From the NCBI GenBank assembly GCA_036506275.1, contig DASXSB010000022.1, positions 1-34,482 on the forward strand: DNA of 34,482 nt, written 5' to 3'. Shown here piece after piece: positions 1-6,234 of the stretch (the stretch's first letter is position 1; each line of letters opens with the position of its first letter). The position numbers and the translations under genes were made by a program. The notes below the pieces were generated by a model. The model had not been told where the DNA came from. It searched no databases and saw only the letters and a program-made list of their open reading frames with translations. Source of the stretch: DASXSB01 sp036506275. GTDB lineage: Bacteria; Methylomirabilota; Methylomirabilia; Rokubacteriales; CSP1-6.

Positions 1-55
1 AGCCGATCTTCCGAGCGCCGCGTGCGATTCCCTGTGAAGAATTTTTCCCAGGCCG

Positions 56-631
56 TCACGGCGCCGGGCGCCGACGGGCGGCGTGGAGAACGGCGATGAT
101 CGTCATCGCGTCCCTGATCTCGCCGTCGTCGACCATCCCGAGGACGTCCCGGAAGGCGAACGGGCGCACCTCGATGAACTCGGTGGTATCGGCGTCGACG
201 GCCGCGCGCCGAAGGTCTTCGGCGACGTAAAGATGACATGTCTCGTCCATCACGCTCTTGGAGCTGATGAACGCGCCGAGCTTGGAGAGCCGCGCCGCTC
301 GGTAGCCCGCTTCCTCCGCGAGCTCGCGCTGCGCCGCCGCCTCTTCGGTTTCGCCGGGACGGGCGGCGCCCGTCGGCATCTCCCAGAAGAAACCGCGGGC
401 CACGTAGCGGTACTGGCCGACGAGGATCACGGTCTCGGGGTCGAGAAACGGCAAGACGCCGACGGCGGGCTTGCACTCCACGACCCCGTACGGCGTGGTC
501 CGGCCGTCCGGCATCTGCGCCACGTCCTCGCGCACCCGCATCCACGGGTTCGCGTAGATGGGGCGGCTGCTGAGCGTCTCCCACCCATGCCGGGCGAGGC
601 GACTGCGCGCATGGTCATCGGTGGAGCCCAC
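56..631 (-). CDS. Nudix hydrolase, ADP-ribose pyrophosphatase-like
   Basis: The protein has a complete Nudix box (GX5EX7REUXEEXGU) read as GAARPGE..., seven residues, then RELAEEAGY, followed by the conserved EFIEVR-type segment of ADP-sugar pyrophosphatases. The family hydrolyses nucleoside diphosphates linked to another moiety, here most likely ADP-ribose, with Mg2+ held by the box glutamates. The frame stays open to an ATG ending at 712, but that start would overlap the divergent neighbour's start codon and promoter. I prefer the GTG at 629-631, which gives about 191 residues, the usual family length; no strong Shine-Dalgarno supports either start. Substrate choice within the family is inference. 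Confidence 0.85.
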   Translation of the reverse strand: MGSTDDHARSRLARHGWETLSSRPIYANPWMRVREDVAQMPDGRTTPYGVVECKPAVGVLPFLDPETVILVGQYRYVARGFFWEMPTGAARPGETEEAAAQRELAEEAGYRAARLSKLGAFISSKSVMDETCHLYVAEDLRRAAVDADTTEFIEVRPFAFRDVLGMVDDGEIRDAMTIIAVLHAARRRPAP

Positions 632-705
632 GGCGGGAGCATCCCACGGAAGGGGACTCGCGGTATACTCGGCGCGCAGATCACTCGCCGTCGAGGAGCT
701 TTTCC

Positions 706-1248
706 ATGGCATTGCCCAAACCCGTCGATGCGCTTTGGGACGAGCTACAGGCGGTCCGCGCCGAGGTGCTGTCGGCCGTGGAGCCGCTGTCGCAGCAGCA
801 GGCGAACTGGAAGCCCGCCGAGCGGGACTGGTCGGTGGGAGAGATCGTCCATCACCTCACCATCGCGGAGATCGCGACCGGAAAGCTCACGACCAAGCTG
901 ACGCGCGAGGCCGAGGCCGCCGGTACGGCGGCGCCGTTCCCGGGCGACCTCACCGAGCTGCCCGGGCTCCCGATGAGCCCCGGGGGCGGGGAGGCGCCAC
1001 CCGTGGTGTGGCCGGAGCACGGCAAGCCGATCGGCGAGCTCATCGCCGACATGAAGGCAACCCGCGACCGCAGCCGCCAGTCCATCGACAAGCTCGGACG
1101 GATCGATCCGCGCCCGCTCGTCTTCAAGCACTTTCGGTTCGGCGACCTGAACCTCGCCCAGTGGTGGAAGCTCCAGGCGCAGCACGACGCCCTTCACCTC
1201 GCGCAGATCCGCGACGTCATGCGGAACCCGGGGTTCCCGCGCGCGTGA
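706..1248 (+). CDS. DinB-family (DinB_2-like) four-helix metalloprotein
   Basis: A 180-residue soluble protein with the DinB/YfiT layout: W42SVGEIVHH near the end of helix 2 and QHDALHLAQI near the C terminus. H50, H160 and H164 are the expected triad binding a divalent metal. Family members include bacillithiol/mycothiol-dependent transferases and damage-induced proteins of unknown reaction, so the substrate cannot be named. The start is supported by GAGGAG about 8 nt upstream of ATG. A good -10-like TATACT at 664-669 lies 37 nt before the start codon, with no clear -35. It is transcribed divergently from the Nudix gene. Confidence 0.8.
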   Translation: MALPKPVDALWDELQAVRAEVLSAVEPLSQQQANWKPAERDWSVGEIVHHLTIAEIATGKLTTKLTREAEAAGTAAPFPGDLTELPGLPMSPGGGEAPPVVWPEHGKPIGELIADMKATRDRSRQSIDKLGRIDPRPLVFKHFRFGDLNLAQWWKLQAQHDALHLAQIRDVMRNPGFPRA

Positions 1249-1268
1249 AGCGCGCCTGAGGGAGCTGC

Positions 1269-1526
1269 GTGAAGGTCGTACTGCGCAACCCGCGGCGGGA
1301 GGTCGAGGTGGCAGGCAACCGCCGCGTCAAGGAGGTCCTCCGCGATCTCGACATCCTTCCCGAAACCGTCCTCGTGATTCGTGGTGACGACCTCGTCACC
1401 GGCGACCAGATCGTCGGCGACGACGAGACCCTCGAGCTGCGGCCGGTGATGTCGGGTGGCGCGCCCCCACCGGCGCTCGGGAAGGTGCCTGCGACGAGCG
1501 CGCACGAGAGCGGGGAGGCGGCATGA
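1269..1526 (+). CDS. ttuB: TtuB/ThiS/MoaD-like ubiquitin-fold sulfur carrier with C-terminal tail
   Basis: An 85-residue beta-grasp protein. Residues 1-64 read like TtuB of Thermus: MKVVLRNPRREVEV, a GNR turn, VKEVLRDL, PETVLVIRG and LELRPVMSGG. In this family the terminal Gly-Gly is adenylated and thiocarboxylated, then donates sulfur for 2-thiolation of tRNA. Here the Gly63-Gly64 is not terminal: 21 more residues follow, rich in Ala, Pro and Ser. The carrier would therefore need trimming, or would work differently. The start is GTG with GGAG 4-5 nt upstream. The stop overlaps the next gene's start as ATGA, so the two are translationally coupled and almost surely partners. Confidence 0.8.
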   Translation: MKVVLRNPRREVEVAGNRRVKEVLRDLDILPETVLVIRGDDLVTGDQIVGDDETLELRPVMSGGAPPPALGKVPATSAHESGEAA

Positions 1527-2431
1527 AGTGTCGTAAGTGCGGCGGCGCCGCCGTGCTCGAGCTGCGGCGCCACAACGCCGCCTTCTGCACACCGGACTTC
1601 CTCGAGTTCTTCCGCAACCAGGTGCGGGAGGCGATTCGCAAGCACCGAATGCTCGCCCGCGACGAGCGCGTGCTGGTGGCGGTCTCCGGGGGCAAGGACT
1701 CGCTCGCGCTCTGGGACGTCCTCATCGACGAGGGGTACCACACCACGGGCCTCTACCTGGACCTCGGCATCTTCGAGTACTCCGTCGAATCGAAGGCGAA
1801 GTGCGAGGCGTTCGCGGCCCGCCGTGGCGTAGAGCTGGTGATCACGGCCGTCGCCGCCGAGGTGGGGGCGCCGGTGCCGGTGATCAAGGACGTGACGCGC
1901 CGGCCGCCGTGCTCGGGGTGCGGCCTCTCGAAGCGGTACTTGATGAACCGGATGGCGCTGGATCTCGATATTCCCGTCGTGGCGACCGGCCACAACCTCG
2001 ACGACGAGGCGGCCACGCTCCTGGGATCGGTCCTCCACTGGCAGACCGACGCTCTGCCGCGGCAGTCGCCCGCGCTCCCGTCCACGCATCCGAAGCTCGT
2101 GCGCCGTGTGAAACCGCTCTACCGCCTCTCCGAGCGCGAGACAGCCGCCTACGCGTTTCTGCGGAAGATCGACTACATCGTGGAGGAGTGCCCGTTCGCC
2201 AAGGGCGCGACGTCGATCGCGCACAAGGAGATCCTGAACCGCCTCGAGGCGGAGTCGCCGGGCGCGAAGCACAATTTCCTGCTCGGCTTCCTGGATCGCG
2301 GGCGCGCCGCCTTCGAGCGCGTGGAAGACGTCGTCCTCAACGAATGCACGCGCTGCGGTCAGGTCACCACCGGGACCGTGTGCGCGTTCTGCAAGCTCTC
2401 CGATCGCGTGAAGCGCTCCACGCCGGCCTGA
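1523..2431 (+). CDS. ttuA: TtuA/Ncs6-type tRNA 2-thiolation protein
   Basis: A 302-residue PP-loop ATPase that activates the tRNA base by adenylation and inserts sulfur at U54 or the wobble U34. All family landmarks are visible. An N-terminal zinc finger has C3, C6, H17 and C22. The PP-loop SGGKDS lies at 55-60. Cysteines 130, 133 (PPCSGCG) and 223 (ECPFAKG) match the three that hold the [4Fe-4S] cluster in Thermus TtuA. A C-terminal zinc finger has C275, C278, C287 and C290. GHNLDDEA at 156-163 is the usual substrate-site motif. It is coupled by ATGA overlap to the ubiquitin-like carrier, the expected sulfur donor. Whether the target is position 54 or 34 cannot be read from the sequence. Confidence 0.9.
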   Translation: MKCRKCGGAAVLELRRHNAAFCTPDFLEFFRNQVREAIRKHRMLARDERVLVAVSGGKDSLALWDVLIDEGYHTTGLYLDLGIFEYSVESKAKCEAFAARRGVELVITAVAAEVGAPVPVIKDVTRRPPCSGCGLSKRYLMNRMALDLDIPVVATGHNLDDEAATLLGSVLHWQTDALPRQSPALPSTHPKLVRRVKPLYRLSERETAAYAFLRKIDYIVEECPFAKGATSIAHKEILNRLEAESPGAKHNFLLGFLDRGRAAFERVEDVVLNECTRCGQVTTGTVCAFCKLSDRVKRSTPA

Positions 2432-2539
2432 CGTCCCTTCCGGCCCCGGATGGCTCCGACGATCCGGAGGGACGCCAGGGTCACTTACCAGCCGCGCTCG
2501 CCGGGAAAGCATCGCGTAGAGGGCGAGAGCGGCGACGTC

Positions 2540-2884
2540 ATGCTCATCGTCCTCTTCACGTTCCTGGGACTGGTCTTCGGCGGCACCGGGAGCGTGCTCG
2601 TGTACCGCGCCCTGGCCGGAATCCTTCGCCAGATGCGGCTCACCCGCGAGGGCCTCACCGCGCAGGCCCAGGTGGTGGCCATCGTGCCGAGCCGGATGAC
2701 CGTGAACGGGATGCCGCAAGCGACGATTCGCTACCGCTACCAGGACCATATCGGCCGACCCCACGAGGGCAAGACGCCCATGATGCCCGCCGACGAAGCC
2801 GAGACGTGGCGCGAGGGCGACAGCGGCGTGGTGCGCTTCGACCGTGCGCGGCCGCAGGTGAGCACGTGGGTGGGGAAGCCGTGA
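2540..2884 (+). CDS. DUF3592-like membrane protein (single domain)
   Basis: A small protein of 114 residues from the ATG at 2540. An upstream ATG at 2450 gives a 30-residue hydrophilic extension that looks non-coding. A single N-terminal membrane helix (LIVLFTFLGLVFGGTGSVLVY) is followed by a beta-rich domain with RYRYQDHIGR and GDSGVVRFDRARP, the pattern of DUF3592 proteins. The molecular role of this family is unknown. The stop overlaps the GTG of the next gene by 4 nt, and the two share the YRYQDH-GR-HE segment, so they look like duplicated, coupled genes. Confidence 0.65.
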   Translation: MLIVLFTFLGLVFGGTGSVLVYRALAGILRQMRLTREGLTAQAQVVAIVPSRMTVNGMPQATIRYRYQDHIGRPHEGKTPMMPADEAETWREGDSGVVRFDRARPQVSTWVGKP

Positions 2885-3642
2885 CCGGATTCATCGGTCG
2901 CTATTTCTGGTTCCTGTTCGGCGGCATCTGGCTCGTCGTCGGTCTCGGCCTCACCAAGGGCGGCCTCGACGAGATGGGGAAGGAGCGGCGCTACCGCGAC
3001 GAAGGCCGGATGGCCCGCGCCACGGTGGTGGACAAGTCGATGCAGCGTGCGGATCGCGACCATCCGAGCACGCGCTACGTCGTCCGCTATCGGTTCACGA
3101 CCGACGACGGGCGTCCGGTGACCGGCAGCACCACGGTAGAAGTGCATCAGTGGGAGACGCTTCGCGAAGGCGATCCGATCACCGTCACCTATCTCGCGAG
3201 CGCGCCGGAGACGCAACGGCTCGCCGACCCGAGCGCCGGGAGCGGAGCGTGGGTGATGGTGGCGATCGGACTCTTCTTCGCGGGTGCCGGCGGCGGTATC
3301 GTTTTCTGGAACTGGCGCCGCCTCGCGCACGATCGTCGCCTGCGACGCACGGGCGTGCTCGTGCACGGCACCGTCGTGAAGGTGATCCCCACCAGCCTCC
3401 GCATCAACCGCGTGCAGCAGTGGCGGATCGTCTACCGCTATCAGGACCACGTCGGCCGCACGCACGAGACGGGCTCGGGGGCGCTGCCACCGAGCGCCGC
3501 CCACACGTGGCAGCCGGGGGACACCGGCCCCGTCCGCTACGACCGCGCTCAGCCCGACGACAGCATCTGGGTCTCGGCGGCGAACGTTGCGCGGGCCGCC
3601 GCGGACGCAGGCGAGGCCGCGCTCCCCGAGGCGCCCGCGTAG
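2881..3642 (+). CDS. DUF3592-like membrane protein, two tandem domains
   Basis: 253 residues from a GTG at 2881 that overlaps the previous stop (GTGA). It has one membrane helix near the N terminus (about residues 6-23), a first DUF3592-like beta domain (about 40-110), a second hydrophobic segment (about 118-140) and a second beta domain. The second domain contains YRYQDHVGRTHE and GDTGPVRYDRAQP, closely matching the preceding gene. The gene therefore looks like a fusion/duplication of that unit. No catalytic residues stand out and the function is unknown. The C-terminal 15-20 residues are Ala-rich and probably disordered. Confidence 0.7.
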   Translation: MTGFIGRYFWFLFGGIWLVVGLGLTKGGLDEMGKERRYRDEGRMARATVVDKSMQRADRDHPSTRYVVRYRFTTDDGRPVTGSTTVEVHQWETLREGDPITVTYLASAPETQRLADPSAGSGAWVMVAIGLFFAGAGGGIVFWNWRRLAHDRRLRRTGVLVHGTVVKVIPTSLRINRVQQWRIVYRYQDHVGRTHETGSGALPPSAAHTWQPGDTGPVRYDRAQPDDSIWVSAANVARAAADAGEAALPEAPA

Positions 3643-3662
3643 CGTCCGGCGGTCGCGGTGCA

Positions 3663-3691
3663 TTGCGGCGGCCCAGCGGCGTCAGTAGAAT
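3663..3691 (+). promoter_or_regulatory. Putative sigma-70-type promoter of the thiolase gene
   Basis: TTGCGG at 3663-3668 and TAGAAT at 3686-3691 are separated by exactly 17 nt. Transcription would start near 3698, about 34 nt before the thiolase ATG. This is the best -35/-10 pair I found in the window. Confidence 0.5.
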
Positions 3692-3705
3692 TGAATGGTC
3701 GTTCA
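3692..3705. promoter_or_regulatory. Putative TetR-type operator (TGAATGGTCGTTCA)
   Basis: An imperfect palindrome, 5 of 6 bases matching in each arm (TGAATG / CGTTCA), begins directly after the -10 box and spans the predicted transcription start. Fatty-acid-catabolism regulators of the TetR family often use operators of this look and placement. No such regulator lies in the window, so its identity is inference. Confidence 0.35.
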
Positions 3706-3731
3706 TTACTACGACGCCGAAGGGAAGGGCC

Positions 3732-4877
3732 ATGAAAGACGCCGTGATCGTGGGGGCGGTGCGGACCGCCGTCGGAAAGAAGAACGGAAAGCTCTCCGGG
3801 CTCCGACCGGATGATCTCGCCGCGCTCACGTTGCGGGCTCTCGTGGAGCGGACCGGTGTCGATCCCGCCGAGGTGGAGGACGTGATCCTCGGCTGCGTGG
3901 ATCAGCTCGGCGAGCAGGGCATGAACATCGCGCGCAACGCGGTGCTGATCGCCGGCTTCCCGCTCGACGTGTGCGGGACCACGCTGGACCGGATGTGCGG
4001 ATCCGGACAGCAAGCGGCGAATTTCGCGGCCATGGGGGTGATGGCGGGGCAGTACGAGGCCGTCATCGGCGGCGGCATCGAGCACATGACGCGGGTGCCG
4101 ATGGGATCGAACGCCGTTGGCCCCGGGGAGGGACCGCTCTCGCCCAAGCTGCTCGAGCGCTACAACATCGTGCCGCAGGGCCTCTCCTCCGAGCTCATCG
4201 CCGAGAAGTGGGGCTTGAAGCGCGAGGAGCTCGACGCGTATTCCGCCCTGAGTCACGAGAAGGCGGGTCGCGCCATCGCCGAGGGGCGGTTCACGCGCGA
4301 GATCGTGCCCGTCACGCTGCCCGATGGCTCCGTCTTCGACACCGACGAAGGCGTCCGCGTTCCCGTGAACCGCGAGAAGATGGCGTCGCTCCCGCCCTCG
4401 TTCAAGCCGGACGGCGTCGTCACCGCCGCCAACTCGTCGCAGATCTCCGACGGCGCCGCCGCCTTGCTGATCATGTCGAGCGAGCGCGCGCGCGCCCTCG
4501 GGCTCCGACCCCGCGCGCGGATCGTCGCCACCGCCCTTGCCGGTGTGGATCCGACCATCATGCTGACCGGACCGATCCCCGCCACCCAGCGTGTGCTGAA
4601 GAAGGCGGGACTCGGGCTCGAGGACATCGACCTCTTCGAGATCAACGAGGCCTTTGCCACCGTGGTCCTCGCCTGGGAGCGCGAGCTGCACCCCGACATG
4701 GACCGCGTGAACGTGAACGGTGGTGCCATCGCCCTCGGCCATCCCCTGGGCGCCTCCGGCGCCAAGCTGATGACCACGCTGCTGCACGAGCTGGACCGCA
4801 CAGGCAAGCGCTACGGGCTCCAGACCATGTGCATCGGCGCCGGGCAGGGGATCGCCACCATCATCGAGCGCCTCTAG
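3732..4877 (+). CDS. Acetyl-CoA C-acyltransferase (thiolase)
   Basis: A 381-residue type II thiolase that condenses or cleaves acyl-CoA with CoA, in beta-oxidation or acetoacetyl-CoA formation. The catalytic set is complete: nucleophile C89 in RMCGSGQQA, N305EAF, H337 in GGAIALGHPLGASGA and C367 in CIGAGQG. The length is normal. The ATG follows AGGGAAGGG at 3721-3729, and the reading frame upstream is not coding. The promoter plus TetR-like palindrome just upstream suggest induction by a fatty-acyl or aromatic CoA ligand. The next gene starts 2 nt after this stop. Biosynthetic and degradative thiolases cannot be told apart by inspection. Confidence 0.93.
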   Translation: MKDAVIVGAVRTAVGKKNGKLSGLRPDDLAALTLRALVERTGVDPAEVEDVILGCVDQLGEQGMNIARNAVLIAGFPLDVCGTTLDRMCGSGQQAANFAAMGVMAGQYEAVIGGGIEHMTRVPMGSNAVGPGEGPLSPKLLERYNIVPQGLSSELIAEKWGLKREELDAYSALSHEKAGRAIAEGRFTREIVPVTLPDGSVFDTDEGVRVPVNREKMASLPPSFKPDGVVTAANSSQISDGAAALLIMSSERARALGLRPRARIVATALAGVDPTIMLTGPIPATQRVLKKAGLGLEDIDLFEINEAFATVVLAWERELHPDMDRVNVNGGAIALGHPLGASGAKLMTTLLHELDRTGKRYGLQTMCIGAGQGIATIIERL

Positions 4878-4879
4878 CC

Positions 4880-4963
4880 GTGGCCGGCTTCCGCTGCGCG
4901 AAGTGCGGGAAGGTTGCCATGGCGCAGAAGATCTGCTGCGGGCGCCCCATGAAGAAGGCCTGA
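4880..4963 (+). CDS. 27-residue Cys-rich zinc-ribbon-like microprotein
   Basis: A very short frame starting at GTG 4880, two nt after the thiolase stop. It encodes a basic peptide with CAKCGK at residues 6-11 and ICCGRPM near the end, so two knuckles (CxxC and CC) able to hold a metal ion. I recall similar tiny proteins of the form FKCxKCGK...CCGxPM from anaerobes and deep-branching bacteria, with no known function. The packed Cys/Gly pattern and operon position make it more than chance. An internal ATG at 4919 would lose the first knuckle. Rubredoxin- or desulforedoxin-like metal binding is possible but unproven. Confidence 0.55.
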   Translation: MAGFRCAKCGKVAMAQKICCGRPMKKA

Positions 4964-5125
4964 CCCCCGCGCGCCATCACGGCTTCGCCGCGATGAAGCC
5001 GTGGTACTTGCTCAGGAACGTTCCCCGGCCCCTGTTTTCTGCCCCTGAGTCGCGCCATGCCGGAGGGAGTTTCACGAGGCGTTCGAGCGCCGTTTTCTCG
5101 TATGCTATTGGCGTCGGGGGTAGAG

Positions 5126-5143
5126 CCACCCGCTGACGGGTGG
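5126..5143 (+). other. Leader hairpin ahead of the deacetylase-like gene
   Basis: CCACCCG, loop CTGA, CGGGTGG: a perfect 7-bp stem about 70 nt upstream of the next gene's start, inside the 249-nt gap 4964-5212. There is no T-run, so it is not a typical terminator. It may be part of a structured leader. Otherwise I see no gene or clear promoter in this gap. Confidence 0.35.
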
Positions 5144-5212
5144 GGTGCTGCTCATTGGGAACGGGGCCTATGTCTCTTGCCTCACGGCGTCCCGGGCCGG
5201 AGACCTCGTAGC

Positions 5213-6226
5213 GTGAGGCCGATTCCGGCCATCTGGCGCATCGACGTGGAGCCCGACGAGTCCGACAATCGCCCGGAGCCCACGCCGCCGCCGTGGTCCG
5301 GGTTCACGGCCATGGTCGAGCTCGTGGAGGAGCTGCGTCCGCGGCTCGCCGACCGCGCCGGCGTCCCGCCCCATCCGACGTGGTTCCTGCGACTCGATCC
5401 CAACATCGAGCGGTGCTTCGGGCAGGCCGACTTCGTCGTCGAGCGCCATCGCGGCCCGATGGATCGGCTCCGCGCGCACGGCGATGCCCTCGGGATCCAC
5501 GTGCATTGCCACCGCTGGGACGAGCGGCGCCAGGCGACGTACTCCGACTACGCCGATGCGGACTGGGTCGCGTACTGCGTCGACGTGGCCGCGAAAACGT
5601 TCGAGCGATGCTTCCGCGAATCCGTGCGGCGATCGAGCCAGGGCGGTTATTTTCTCGACGAGACGGTCATCGATCGCGCGATCGCGGCCGGCATCGAGGT
5701 CGACGTCACGGCCGAGCCCGGGCTGGTTCCCCACGAACAGGACCGCGCGTTCGGGAGCTACGCCACCGCCCCGTCCACCGACTTCCGCGGCTTCCCGCGC
5801 CGCCCCTACTATCCGTCGCGCGCGGCCGTCGGCCGGTCCGGCGTGTCATGCACGGACAGGCGTCCGATCTTGATCGTGCCGCTGACGGCGTACGACTACG
5901 AGACCGCCCTCGCCCCGTGGCACCGCCGGATGGTCAAACGCGCGCTTGGGCGTCCGCGGCAGCACCTGCCGCTGAATCCGTGGAAGGAGTGGTCGCACCC
6001 GCGCGAGTTCTGGGATCTGGTGGCCCGCGCCGCCGACGAAGGCCCCGCCCGCTATGTCGCGTTCGCCATCCGCACCGACTACCCGCGCTCGGACAGCTTC
6101 CACCGTATGCGCGCGCTGTTCGAGTACCTGCCTCGGCATCCCCTCGGCGCGCAGCTGCGCTTCGTCGATCCCCTCGCGCCGGAGATCCGCGCTCTCGCGG
6201 AGGTGAACGCGGGCGCTTCCGCCTGA
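5213..6226 (+). CDS. Polysaccharide-deacetylase-like (NodB-fold) protein
   Basis: 337 residues from the GTG at 5213, which has GGAG about 10 nt upstream. The frame continues upstream to an ATG at 5057, but that stretch does not look like protein. The N-terminal strand WRIDVEPDES (D11) resembles NodB motif 1, where Asp acts as base or metal ligand. GIHVHCHRW (H96, H98, H100) resembles the His-rich metal motif. A third conserved-looking block is DVTAEPGL. These match lipopolysaccharide or capsule-locus deacetylases more than chitin deacetylases. The protein has no signal peptide, so it would act in the cytoplasm. The assignment is by motif only and could be another metal-dependent (beta/alpha)-barrel hydrolase. 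Confidence 0.5.
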   Translation: MRPIPAIWRIDVEPDESDNRPEPTPPPWSGFTAMVELVEELRPRLADRAGVPPHPTWFLRLDPNIERCFGQADFVVERHRGPMDRLRAHGDALGIHVHCHRWDERRQATYSDYADADWVAYCVDVAAKTFERCFRESVRRSSQGGYFLDETVIDRAIAAGIEVDVTAEPGLVPHEQDRAFGSYATAPSTDFRGFPRRPYYPSRAAVGRSGVSCTDRRPILIVPLTAYDYETALAPWHRRMVKRALGRPRQHLPLNPWKEWSHPREFWDLVARAADEGPARYVAFAIRTDYPRSDSFHRMRALFEYLPRHPLGAQLRFVDPLAPEIRALAEVNAGASA

Positions 6227-6234
6227 CGGTCGGA

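Noticed and set aside
1537..3642. Very long open frames opposite or out of phase with real genes (for example 1537-3642, 5293-7728, 31196-33985)
   Set aside because: In GC-rich DNA antisense and shifted frames stay open. Their translations are Arg/Ala/Gly-rich without domains, while the overlapping frames carry clear families.
5110..5200. Cyclic di-GMP (GEMM) riboswitch
   Set aside because: Only a G-rich stem resembles it; the conserved ACGCAAAGCC core and tetraloop-receptor parts are absent.
5057..5212. Upstream extension of the deacetylase-like gene to ATG 5057
   Set aside because: The 52 extra residues look like translated leader DNA; GTG 5213 has a GGAG and begins the conserved fold.
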